From: Struthio camelus
Lineage: Eukaryota; Chordata; Aves; Struthioniformes; Struthionidae
Assembly (NCBI RefSeq): GCF_040807025.1
Contig: NC_090943.1
Span: 137,031,950 to 137,095,949, forward strand
Direction of reading: 5' to 3'
Length of the DNA: 64,000 nt
Of this stretch, positions 36,377 through 48,665 are shown one piece after another. Position 1 is the stretch's first letter, and the number at the start of each line of letters is the position of its first letter. Under the pieces are notes generated by a model. It made no database searches, had not been told where the DNA came from, and worked only from the letters and a program-made list of their open reading frames with translations. The translations under genes were made by a program, and so were the position numbers.

Positions 36377-39300
36377 ATATCGAAACACTTCTACTGAGCA
36401 GCAATCCTGACCCTAGCTTTAAATAGGCCCAAAGCTATTACTGAATAACAGTGATAATTTTATTTCAAGCTAACACGAAGAACAGTTTCTCTGTGTCTCC
36501 CCCTCAAAGCCCTCACTACTTCATACAAATTTGGTTTTTTACCCAAATCTTTTTGTTAATATCTCAGATACTAACAACATATCTCAGAACTTAGAGACTT
36601 CGGATAAAATCCACTCCCAACAAAGCAGGGCAAGATATATTGGTCACAACAATCAATTTAGCATCCAAGGATCACAAGGACCGTGAAAGCTGGACCTCTT
36701 CTGTCATTCCAGAGACCTTAGTCATTAACTCAGCCCTCTCTTTCTCCACAGGCAGCTAATGATAAGATTGTTTTGGCCAGAACAATCAAAAACTGTTATC
36801 TTCTCATCAGTTTGCAAAAGTAATTGATTCCTCAAGACATTTGAGTGGGAAAGTTGCATTGACAGAATATGCTAGCAAAGGGCCAGCTGCTAGTTGACTG
36901 AGCAACCTGAGTGATCCCTTTTCTGCTCCCAAGAGTACATTTTCCTAATATTTGTTAGTTTCTTGTTCTACTAAAGACTCGTTATATTTATAGGTTACAA
37001 TCTGGGAGTTGTTACTAGCCACTAATGAAGTTCAGTCCTTCTCAGGCACTGACAACCGTCAGCTTCTGATGCAATTTAGCGCAGTCTATGCTTTGCCAGG
37101 CTTGGCAAGGTAGCATGAAGTAATATGGCCTGTTGGGAAGCTATGCTTAGATTTCGTACTCCCACAGCTAGACTCCTTTTTGCCTGTTAGTTAATTCAGT
37201 ATCTTTATATTCTACTGAAGTATGTGCAACATAAACGTACCTACTGACTTCAGGATTATTTCCGTAATTATTGGAACATTTCTTCTTAGGTAAAAAGTGC
37301 TTTTAGCACCCTAAGGTTGCTCCAGCTAGCTTAGAGGGATCAAGGGATTATCCAGAGTCTGCGGAAACCCCAAGCAGAACAAAACCCCTGTCATTACTAC
37401 TTGAGCAGATACAACATCATGATACCATAACGCTAAGCTAAAAAGGTCTGACACTGTCTATGGGAGAAGGCTCCACCTGCACAGCTCAGTGCAATATACT
37501 GCACATCTAGACACTCTCCAAGAAGTCAGTGGCAGAACCAATTACAGTTCTCCTTGCTATCAAACAGATGAAAGAGAAAACAAATCGGTCTACTAGAAAA
37601 ATAAAAATTCTTGTTAAAGCATAACTTGTGAAGGAATATCCCTTTTGTATCAACATTTTTGTAATTTTACCTTTATTTTTCTGTTCAGCTTTTATATCCT
37701 TTTGCTTAGGTAAGTTCTGGATGAAGTGGCCTATGGGGTATTCCACTGACTGGGAGAAACTAACCACACAGGTTTTTGCTCTATGGTTGCTAACAAAATC
37801 AACTAGAATTTTTTTCTTGGAAACATTTTGGAAAAATATTCTTCAAGTGGGAAAAAAAAGATTTACACAGTAAATGTCATTTAGACATTACAAGTATTTT
37901 ATGAAAGAATAAAAGTTTTTTTCTTTAGGAATATAAAAATATTTTAAAAATCAAAATGACATTGTATGTCAGTCTACTACACTTTATGCCCGTTATTGGC
38001 AAGAAAACTAACATTAGCTTTTAATGCTTGTTTCCTTTGCAAATTCACTGTCATCATGTCAAGGCCTATATGCAATTTTTTCCAGTTTGTAGAACAGTGG
38101 CCTGCCAGACCCTACAGGCTGGCTCAAGGATTATTGTAGGTGTGGACTGACCCCTTGGATCAAGAGATATCAGGAAAGTAAAACTTCAAAACAATAATTC
38201 TCAAAGCAACAATAAAAAATCTAGAACAAAAACTATACATATGTTAGAAACAAATCACTTAAAGTGAAAACATGGTGATGCTAGAAACAGTATTGGCTTT
38301 CTAATCAATTCTACATAAAACTTTTCTAACAATCTTATTATAATATAATTTTGCATGCGTGAAACGTACATGTAGTCATGAAAAGTGATATTCAGGCTTC
38401 AGGGACCAAACTATATCTGTTCCTTGCAAAATTATTCAAGGAAAAGATTTTTTTTGCTTGCATAGGAAAATGTGAAAACATATTCTTAACTTTTGCAAAC
38501 CCTCTGTCCTCTGCTGTGCCTTCTGGTATCTGCCAGCACCCTACCAGACACTAGCCACCACATAGGAGTGGATGTCTGAGAGTATCTAAGTTAGCATGTC
38601 GTTTTCAAGGACTTAGCTAGGTGAATTGCTGATGTGGGGGCACAATGCACCCGGGAGGACTGGTAAATTACTACGATAACTTTTTTTTTTGTCTGTAGAG
38701 AAAGCATAAATTCTGGAAAAAGAAAGTATATATCAACATTTTTGTTTTAATTTAACATAGTCACAACAGACTTTCTATCGTCTCACTTTTTTTTAGTGAA
38801 ATGTGCAAAGTTTGACATTTCAGCAACCTAAGTTTCATAGATATTTACATTTTTAAAGTGACATAGAATGATTATAATCAGCTAGTGTACAAATAGGCCA
38901 CTGAGCTTTGCCTTGCAAACCCTGAGTGAATCCCACACTTGTGTTAAACCAGGTACATAATCATTCAAAAGTTTCAAAGAATGGAAAAAAATCTTATCCT
39001 TCCAAGGGTTATTTACTCTCACTGTAAAAATTCACATGTTTTTTTCCAGTGTGACTTTATCTACTTTTGGTTTTCAGATACGAATTTGGCTGAAGTTTCA
39101 TAGAGTTTAAATAACTTCAGCGTAACATTTCAAAGGCCTTCAGGGTTTTAAAAGTGGCAGTTTCTAGGACATCAGTTTGTTACTTAGAAGCTCTTGTTTC
39201 CTTTGAAACAGACAGAATAATTTCAGACCAGCCTTGGAGATAGGTTTTCCTTTTCTTTCTTTTTTTTTTTTTTGGAGGATATCTCCTTCCCTCCTCAACG

Positions 39301-41099
39301 ATAGTATCAAGATCAAGATCAGGAGAACTCAATGACTAATGACATTTGAAAATAATTATTTTTTAATTAATAGAACATTTATGTGTCCAGTTATGAAAGG
39401 ACTATAAACTGCAAAGGGAGGAGACATGGACTCTGAAAGTCCTTTCAAACACACATATGTATACATATGAACATATTTTCAAAATGAGGTGCTAAAGTAT
39501 TATTCCTGACAGCTCTAAGAGTCTTAATCATCTCTCTGGCTAAATGAATATCCATAGAAATGTCAAGAGCATGGGCAAGGCAAGTTTAAAACAAATTTCG
39601 AGTACTGGAAGACAAATGTCATAATCCTGAAATGAGCTAGTGAAAGATATATGTTCTTGCTATTAAACAAACTTTCTGCTGTGTTTTCTACCAGCCTCCT
39701 AGAAGCAAAACAGCTTAAAATGACCTTACTGGCTCCAACGCGATGGAGCAGCCAGAAATAGCTTCCTGCTGATCCAAATTGTCTGTCTCTTCTAAGTGCT
39801 TTTTTCAAGAGATAGTGAATATCAATAAAATACCTATACCACTATCACACTGGCACTAGGAAAGTCTATTGAGGATTTAGGGGAGGAAGGGCTAAATCAA
39901 TATTTCAAATACAGCAGAGATTTTTTCTTCAGATATTGTACTAGCCACGGCCAATACGCAACCTAGAGAGGACTAGAAGCCAAGACATGCTTTTCTCTGG
40001 AATGAAAAATACCCCAAATACCTCATACTAAGCCTTATTACAAATCAGCAGCATGGGACCAGGTCACTGGCAATGAAACACTGACTTCACGCAGAAAGAT
40101 AGCACAAGACCATTACCCCCCTTAAATCTCCTGAAGCCATAAATTTAGGATTGACTTTCAGTAGTTCACAGGCTTGTATTGGCTTTCTGAAAGGGGATAA
40201 ATTTCACCCTCATTAAGTAACTGATATTTCTCCCACTTGCACATTAAAGTCAGTCTGAAGTTAGTCTCTTATCTGACACAATTTGTCTAAGAAATATTAC
40301 ATCTATACCATTTTTCTATATTTGCTTTTTTAAGTTTCTTTAAGATTTCCAGTGCTAAAGAGATGCTAAGGATAATGTCTGATATGGTGCTTTGGGACAA
40401 AAGGCAATTAGTATCCCTCTGAAAAGGAAACTGATTTAGCATTTGTGCAATTCCTCTTAGCAGAGGAAAACTGAAACTGCTGGCGTTGTCTGGTACATGA
40501 TGCTATTTAAGTTTCCCCTGAATCAGACTGAAATGTTGCAGTTCTAAATCTTCTTCCTGTTTATTTCACTTCAAAAGATTTCAAATACATTTTCTCAGTA
40601 ATTCATTAAACAGCCTTATTTTTTTTTAGTGGAAAACCAGTTGCTAACCTCCCCTCCTCCCTCTCAAAACAGACTCCATATCTTCACGTATGTAGATGAT
40701 ATAGATTAGAGCAACATCTAACTGATTTGAAGATTATTCAGTGTATTATGGGAAGCCAGGAGATTAGTATGGTTCTAGCTTACTCCCACCTTGGGATTAT
40801 TTTAGGTATCACATTTATACCTTTGTCTTCTAGTTAGTTTTAAAGCTATTAGTTATTATTTATGAAGCTCTGCAGCTATATATGTCCCTATCTCTAATAT
40901 ATCTAGAATATGTCCACATGATATACATTGGGAAATATTATGCATCAGTGTACATTTCATATGTACATTATATTTAGAGTTATATACTATATATAGACAG
41001 ATAAGCAGATACCGTTTGAAGACTGCAAGCAAAATAATGACTCAACTTCTACGCTGAAAAGCTTTTTCAATATTTATCTATACTTTGTTCCAAAAAATC
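36377..41099. other. Intron DNA between CR1 copy A and the old LINE relic
   Basis: AT-rich with short T runs (for example 39260-39273). No gene or repeat family recognised. Confidence 0.55.
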
Positions 41100-41870
41100 G
41101 CACTTCATTTCAAGCTTAAATTAATCTAGTTTCAGTTTCTGGCTCTTATCTAGAAGATTAAAAAGTTTCCCAGGCTCCTGCTATCAAACATATTTTTCAT
41201 GTGCAAGTACACATAGGTAGTGATTTAGTTTTTTTTTTTAAACCTTTTTTCCATTGTCTGAGTTGATCAGTCCCTTAAAGCCTTATATCCAAATGCTTAC
41301 TCTACAGCCTCTGGGACCATTTTGATCCCCTCCTTTGAATTTCTTTCAGTAGCTCCATCTGCCAGGAGGTGTGAGCTACTGAACTGGGCACAGGCTTTTA
41401 ATAGAGTCTTATCAGTGTTCTTGGTAGTATGCTCACTTCAGTGTGTCTGCTGGTTTTCTTCCTACATCCATGGATCAAAATAAGGCTGGAAGCCACAACT
41501 TGACACTGAAAACTCACGAAAGAGCTATTATCTCTGCTAACTGCTTTGACATCTTCTGAGTGGCTGCTTTTAAAAATCGAGACTCTCCCATCCTCTGTGT
41601 AGAGTCTGTTTCTGATTCCCAAATACATTTTTCTGTATTAAAACGTATTTAGTTGGATGGGTTAATTCCAATCAAATGCTTCAGATCAACTTGTGATGGT
41701 AATCTGTCCTACTCACTGCTGTCTGCCCTACAGATCTCTGTGCAAAGACTGAGCAAACTGAACAAGCCACTGAAAACCCAGCCAGCAAATATTACATTTC
41801 ATCATTTAGAACATTCATAAAGCTATCGAACAGGACTGATGCAAGGACAAGTTTTCAGTAGGTGCTGCTA
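41100..41870 (-). mobile_element. Ancient CR1-like LINE relic (RT C-terminal part)
   Basis: On the minus strand, 41361-41320 reads QMELLKEIQRRGSKW, which lines up with [16 protein letters not shown] in the ORF2 C-terminal region of copy A. Further 5', the frame at 41628-41550 reads YLGIRNRLYTEDGRVSIFKSSHSED, resembling the HLGRNN...[12 protein letters not shown] region. The stretch is riddled with stops and indels and much more diverged than copies A and B. It is therefore an old insertion, probably from the CR1/L3 group shared widely among amniotes. The ends are approximate. Confidence 0.72.
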
Positions 41871-44670
41871 AACATTGCTCATTCATTCCTCATTTTCATA
41901 TCCATTTAGAAGACATGTGAATCCATTTAATGTGAATCCTACTCATTCCTATTTGAATTCAAGCTGTCATATGATTTTAAGACACATGGAATTAAGAAAA
42001 TAAATAGAGTATTCATTATAGTTGCCTTCATCATTCCAACCTTGTCCACAGGTATAGGAAGGTAATGGTTTGAGTAACAAGGCCTAAGGTTCATGAAACA
42101 ATTTTTTGCAAAAATGTATTGTTTAGCCTGTAATTCTTTATTTATCAAATATCAAGTTAACCTCTCTATTATTTTATATTGAATTAATGACAGGCTAATC
42201 TACACGTATTCTTAGTTTTTTAAGCCATTTGTTTTACAGTTTTTAGACTAGTTTCTTTAGGCACATCAGTCTGCTCCATGGTAATTTTTTAAACTGATCA
42301 ACCAATTTCAACAGAATTTGACACAGGAATAGATATCTCAAAGATATCAAATTCTTTAAATTTTAGGAAAAAAGGCAGCTAGAGAAGGGTCCAAAGAAAT
42401 GTTCCTGCAAAGAAGAAAGCAGGAAGCTTCAGGTATTTTTATTCCAAGGGCCACGGACCAAATAGCAAACGACTATGTGCCTACGAGCTGGCAAATCCAC
42501 ACAGATATAACTTGGAATGGATCACAGCAGATACTGCTCTTATCCAGGCAAAGCCATGACAGAAAACTGGGAACATGACAGGGAACAGTACAGTGTGGCG
42601 ATCTATGCGATCCAAGGAGAAACTAGAAATATTGTGAGGGTAGTTGTTAAGGACACAGTAGGAGTAGGAGATACTGTGCAAGATGGCTATGATGGACATG
42701 AAGTAAGATCTGTGGTTACGCACAAAAGAGGGATGGAGGGAGAAAGAAAGAAACCAGTCGGAATGAAGCTTCATTATTTTTGCTGCTTGGAGAAACTAAC
42801 AAATCAAGTAGGTAGGCACACTCCTTTTCTGGAATTCATCTGTTTTGCCAACATTTTGCTAAACATGAATGTTTCAGTTGCTCTATACAGCTGCAAAAGG
42901 GTCCTACAAGCTGGAGAAAGTACAGTTCAGGCTGGAAACAGGAAACAAAGAAGGCCCTGTTACTGGATCTCAAAGACTCTTGGATTAGGTTTTAGAGATT
43001 ACTCACCATTAACCTCAAAAAGCAAAGAAACAGGCATCTCTGGTACTGCAATGTGACTTTAAATCAAGTTTTCAGTGCATATAGTGAGGAGGAAGTGGGA
43101 GTCAGCTGCATGCCTAATATTCATTTGAGGTATTCGTTTGTTGATCTGGCATGACAGCAGATTAGCAAGTCTTTTTTCCTGGATGCTAAAGGTGACAAAG
43201 ACATTACCAGTTCCCATCAATGGCACATTTTTACAAACAGAACAACAATAAAGCAATCAGTCTACAGTAGTAACCAAATATTTGCTAAACAAGATGATGT
43301 ATGAATCCAATCTTTTTTCAACAGCAGCAGCAGTAGCAGTAACTGATAAAAGTATACGACGTTGCAACTGCAGAGATCCAAGTTCAAAAGCAGTAGCTCT
43401 AAACCAGCTGGTGAATACATCAGACCAACAAAATGCCTCAACTCTGGTCCACCTTGATTCTCCTGATTTGGAGAGGAAACAGAACTAAGTTCTTTTTGGC
43501 TTGCTGGACAGGGTGTGTGCCCAGGCTCTTTGGGGGAGGGAAAAGGAGAGAAAGAATACTACTCCCTTAATGACTGATAGTTGTGAGGATATCCAACAAG
43601 CAATGACTCTTCATTCATCCTGCAGAAAAAGTTGTCCTTGCTACTCCTACATGTAGATAAGTCATCTCTCTGTCAAATAAAAACAGAGCTATTCCTTAGA
43701 AAACAAGGGATTTGTAGAAAGCTCTCCTAGCTATCCCACAAATACTCTGCCAAACAAAGAATCACAACCAATATCATGATAATCAAAATTTGAAAGGTAA
43801 CATGAAAATACATTCCAAAGAGTTCCTATTCCTACTTATAGCAAAAAGTTTATGTATGATTTCATGTATTTTTTTAATGTACTATGATTGCTCAAATTTT
43901 ATGAATTTCAAAACAGGAAATATAAGTGAAAAAAGTAAATTTTTGGCTACAAATACTTTGCCCTCCAAAACTTTAAGAAATTTCCTGTGGTTGCCTGCAG
44001 TTATGAACCCATTGGATGAAAATATAACTCACAGTTACAGCTGTCATTATCTCCTGCTGTGTTGAGATAATATGACACATATTAAAATAACTGGGCTTAA
44101 GTGACCAAAAAACTGGATGACTATTCTTACCCACCTGCTCAAACAGAAGTGCTACAGTGTGTACTTGGCCTTTTATACTACTGATAACAGTCCTCAGTAT
44201 TAAGCTGCAGAGTTACAAATATTCAGATGACACCTATATTTGGGGGTTTTATAAGAAACCTAAGTGGTGAAACCAAAATGTCTTTTAGTGTCTCATGATC
44301 TATTTGAGTAAGTGATCTTCCACAGAGAAAGGGTAAACATGAGTAAAAGCTTTTTTATAGAATTTAAGTTCTTGTTAGAGCAATTGCAAAGTATTTTCCT
44401 CAAAGATGAAGGCACTGGTGGGAACCAATACTTCTAATTAGTCAGAAATCCATTCTGTAAACCTACAGGTTGTATCTGAAGGTTTCAACTCATAATGTTG
44501 AGATACCAAAGTAAGCTATATTTTGAGATATTACTTCAATACTATTATTTTGAAAAGTTACATATGTTCTGGATGTTAGTAATGCTGTCTGGACTGTGCC
44601 TTTTCCTACCTTTAAATATTTTAATTCTTAAGCAATTAATTTGAACTCTTAGTAGCTCACAGCCTGATTG

Positions 44671-44698
44671 CAGTGAAATTAGCCCAGTGAAATTAGCA
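44671..44698. repeat. Tandem duplication, 14-bp unit x2
   Basis: CAGTGAAATTAGCC is followed at once by CAGTGAAATTAGCA. A simple slippage-type duplication in intron DNA. Confidence 0.9.
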
Positions 44699-45324
44699 TC
44701 TTTCTGTAGGTATTACTGACCATTCTGGAATAACGTATTATAGCCATTGATATTGGCTTAGGAATACAAGCAACTTTTTTGCAATAACCTTGTACACTTA
44801 AATTATTATTGTGATATGCTTTCAATCTTAACCTGCTTTAGGGGGCGGGAGACAGAGAGTTTACTTTGTTTAGGATTAGGACAATATATGAATACAAACT
44901 TATTTAGAGTTTTTTTTTTCTTATTCTGGTTCTAATAAGTAAGGTCTAACAAGGTGCAAGAGTGCAAGTCAATTTTCACTTTCCCAGATGCTCAATGTAT
45001 CCTTCTCCTCCCTTGAAGTAACCCAGTTGTTCCTTGAACATCTCATTCTCTTTGGTTCTTCATCTTTTCCTTCAAGTGTTCCTGCCCCTAAAATTCTTCA
45101 GTATCACCTGCCTCCGAGCATGACACCTAGAGACCTATCATCTCATTACCACTTCTCTCAACAGCAGACTGTCCCAGGAACTCCCCACTCTGCTTTCCAG
45201 CCTGTGTATAGTCACAGACCAGTTGTACCTATCTGCTGTTCTTCTGACTTGCCCCTCAAGTAAGCTCTTCTGCTTTTCTAACTATTCAGTTCTTTTAAAA
45301 TTCTGTTATACAACTGATTTAAAA

Positions 45325-45349
45325 GAAAAAACAAAACAAAACAAAAAAC
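45325..45349. repeat. A-rich (AAAAC)n tract
   Basis: Short run of A interrupted by C with a near five-base period, in intron DNA. Similar in type to the longer tract at 8504. Confidence 0.8.
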
Positions 45350-46179
45350 TTCTACAGCAATGAATTCCATAGGCAACTAGTATTATTTTTAATTTTAAAG
45401 CAGTGTTAGATTTATTAATGGCTCCATATTTTAAAATGACAGAATGTTGTCTTGAAGACAAAGGGTCTGCTTGTGAGAATAAATACCAAGTGAGTAAGGG
45501 TATTCACTACTTCTTACCTTTTCTGAAGTAAGCCCTCATTATTTAGTACGTTTCAACTCATTTTCTTCTGTTTTGATTAAAACTTGCTGAATTATGTCAC
45601 CGTAATAACCCTTGCCCTATGCCTCTGTCCGTGTTTATTGCCTATCTTTTTCATAATGAGGTGAGAAAAACCAGAATACAATAGTCAAATAATCAGGGTA
45701 AAGTTCTGTAGAATGCAGGTATATATTTGTAATTATTTTCTGTCACATTGTATCTCTGTCTGTATTAAAATCATTTATGCTATTCGTAGAGTATCTAGAT
45801 CCATAAATTCATAATTTAGCATTAAAATAGATAAAGTTATAGGTGTGATCCTAGTACATCCTATTACCAGTGCAATTGTAAGAGTTCATAAACTGTGTCT
45901 CAGAGGCTTACAGAAAATGTGAGTCATGTTTGTGCAGAAAGGAGTCTGCCAATAATCAATTAGTTAAACACATTATTTCTGTTCTCAATATAACATACTG
46001 TCTCTCTGTGCTGAAAAGGTGAGAAAATTTCCCCGCATAGCTCCATTATATCCCTTAAACTTCTTCAAGCTAAGGAACTTATTAGCTCCCAGAATGTGTG
46101 CATTCCTGTGAATGGGACACTTTAACAATGCACTGCAATGCTAACACCTTTTCTTGAAATATTTTAGTATTCTCTGCAG

Positions 46180-46375
46180 TCATTACATTATTCTCAAAAT
46201 AGCTTGTGAAGCATGTCTGTAGGACACCTTTCTTCTGACGAATGAACCAAGCAAAGAGGGATTGAATGATTTGCCTGAAATATCAACATACAAAGCCTAA
46301 TCCAGAGGAGGAATCCAGGAGTTTCATTAAAGCGGAGTCTACTGCCTTGACCACAAGGAACATGCCTTCCAATGG
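46180..46375 (-). mobile_element. Possible MIR-like SINE relic, reverse orientation
   Basis: ATTCTCAAAATAGCTTGTGA, AGAGGGATTGAATGATTTGC and GCCTTGACCAC occur in the order of a reverse-complemented MIR or related SINE (attctcacaa..., gaggttaagtgacttgcc, gctctaaccac). It is more diverged than the copies near 61-63 kb. Confidence 0.42.
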
Positions 46376-46739
46376 CACATCAGTACAATTTTGCAGTAGA
46401 TCCCTTGGCCAAACTTTCAAACAATTTCAACACAATCAAACTAGCTGCCTGCATCGGTAGTGTGCTTATCAGGAAACTCAAACGCTATTGTTCATGAACC
46501 AGCATTACAATCTATCTGCACCGCAAAGGCTAGCTTATCAGCCTAGATTTGGATCTTTGGGAACTCATTTGCTGAGATATCAGGTTACTGATCGGATAAA
46601 CAACCCACATATTTGGGAAGCTACTGCCAGTTGAGTCCACTCCATGTACAGAAAGCAGTTGGACTTTGAAAACAGGTCAAAGCAACAAGGAGAAAATGCT
46701 TTCAAATTAGCCTTCAGCAATGCTGGGGAATGACATGAA

Positions 46740-48665
46740 CTAGTCCAACCTCCCTGCTAAAGTGAGGGAGACAAGTGTCAAAAGCCTTGCTGAAGTCCAG
46801 GGAGACAACATGCACTGCTCTCCCCTCATCTACCCAGCCAGTCATTCCGTCAGAGAAGGCTATCAGATTGGTCAAGCATGATTTCCCTTTGGGGAATCCA
46901 TGCTGACTACTCCTGATCACCTTCTTGTCCTCCAGATGCTTAGTGAGGACCTCCCGGAGGAGCTGTTCCATCACCTTTCCAGGGATGGAGGTGAGGCAGA
47001 CAGGCCTGTAGTTTCCTGGCTCCTCCTTCTTGCCCTTTTGGAAGACTGGCGTGACATTGGCTTTCTTCCAGTCCTCAGGCACCTCTCCTGATCTCCAGGA
47101 CCTTTCCAAGAGGATGGAGAGTGGCCTAGTGATAACATCCACCAGCTCCCTGAGCACTCGGGGGTGCATCCCATCGGGGCCCATGGATTTATGGATGTCA
47201 AGTTGGGACAAAAGATCTCTAACCTGATCCTCCTCCACCAAGGGAGAGTCTTCCTTTCTCCAGCCTTCCTCTCTTGTCTCCAAGGTCTGGAATTCCTGAG
47301 GACTGGCCTTAGCAGTGAAGACTGAAGCAAAGGCAGCATTCAATAACTGCCTTCTCTGTATCCTTCGTCACCAGGGCACCCGCCCCATTCAGCAGCGGGC
47401 CCACGTTTTCCCTAGTCTTCCTTTTGCTCTTGATGTATTTGAAGAAGCCCTTCTTGTTGTCCTTGACATCCCTTGCCAGATTCAATTCCAACTGGGCCTT
47501 AGCCTTCCTTGTCGCATCCCTGCACACTCTGACAATGTCCCTCCCAAGTGGCCTGTCCCCTTTTCCACATTCTGTACACTTCCTTCTTCTGCTGGAGTTT
47601 GGCCAGGAGTTCCTTACTCATCCATGCAGGTCTCCTGCCCGCTTTGCTCGACGTCTTCCTCAGAGGGATGCACTGCTCTTGAGCCTGGAGGAAGTGATGC
47701 TTGAATATTAACCAGCTTTCTTGGACCCCTCTTCCTTCTAGGGCCCTACCCCAGGAGATTCCCCTAAGTAGGTCCCTGAAGAGGCCAAAGTCAGCTCTCC
47801 TGAAGTCCAGCGTTGCAATCCTACTTATTGCCCTGCTCCCTCCTCGGAGGATCCTGAACTCCACCATCTCATGGTCACTGCAGCCAAGGCTGCCCCCAAC
47901 CTTCACATCTCCAACTAGACCTTCTGTTTGTCAGTACAAGGTCTAGCATTGCACCTCTCCTCGTTGGCGTCTCCACCACCTGAGTCAAGAAATTATCATC
48001 AATGCTTTGCAGGAACCTCTTTGACTGTTTGTGCCTAGCTATGCTGTCTTGCCAACAGATGTCAGGGTGGTTGAAGTCTCCCATGAGAACCAGGGCCTGT
48101 GATCGTGAGGCTACTTCCAGCTGTCGGTAGAAGGCCTCATCGATGACTTCCTCCTGGTCAGGTGGCCTGTAGTAGACCCCCCCAACAGTGTCACCCATGT
48201 TACCCTGCCCTTTAATCCTTACCCATAGGCTCTCAACTTGCTCTTCATCCACCCCGAGGCAGAGCTCCATACATTCTAGCTGCTCCCTCACATAAAGAGC
48301 AACTCCACCACCTCGCCTGCCCGGCCTGTCTTTCCTGAAAAGCACGTAGCCATCCATGACAGCATCCCAGTCATGTGAACTATCCCACCATGTCTCTGTC
48401 ACTGCAATGAGATCATGGCCCTGCGACCGCACACAGCTCTCTAACTCTTCCTGCTTATTCCCCATGCTGTGTGCATTGGTATACAGGCATTTCAGAGAGC
48501 CAGTCAAGCATGCAAGCTTCCCAGGAGAGGTGCAAGAGGATCCTCCATAGCCATGTTCCATGCTGTCTCCCCTGGCTGTATGCACCCGCTGGAGGCATCC
48601 TGACTTGAGCGGTGTTTTACTGACTCTCCTGCCACTACACCACTCCCCTTCCCCCATCTTGCCTA
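46740..48665 (-). mobile_element. CR1 LINE copy B, 5' truncated and internally deleted
   Basis: This is the same subfamily as copy A in the opposite orientation. It begins (right end) exactly at the TAG that closes ORF1, so it is 5' truncated at the ORF1/ORF2 junction. It matches copy A closely: I count 11 mismatches over 540 bases (46801-47340). At about 46760 the RT region jumps directly into the 3' UTR motif (GCAGGGAGGTTGGACTAG), skipping about 1.04 kb that copy A holds between about 35287 and 36325. The terminal part with CCTTCCAACC and ATTCTGTGAT is absent after GACTAG, so the 3' end is incomplete or rearranged. Confidence 0.92.
46761..48657 (-). pseudogene. CR1 copy B ORF2 fragment
   Basis: The reading starts at ATG 48657 (MGEGEW), equivalent to copy A 33390 but without the early TAG of copy A. 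It stays open through the endonuclease domain (VTETWWDSSHDWDA, GVYYRPPDQ, LMGDFNHPDICW) to LDLVLTN. A copy-specific 2-base loss near 47930 then shifts the frame, and SDHEMVEF continues in a second frame (47499-47906). Two further frame changes, near 47540 and 47345, sit at exactly the same places as in copy A. The RT part runs to LDFSKAFDT and is cut by the internal deletion, so motif B and the catalytic motif C are missing. It is a dead fragment. Confidence 0.92.

Larger units (their letters stand above)
41871..46179. other. Intron DNA between the old LINE relic and the MIR-like relic
   Basis: Contains the longest open frame outside XKR4 and CR1 (42517-43056 plus, 179 codons), which shows no family signature, low complexity or splice context and overlaps a frame on the other strand. 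Otherwise only the short tandem repeats listed. Confidence 0.5.
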
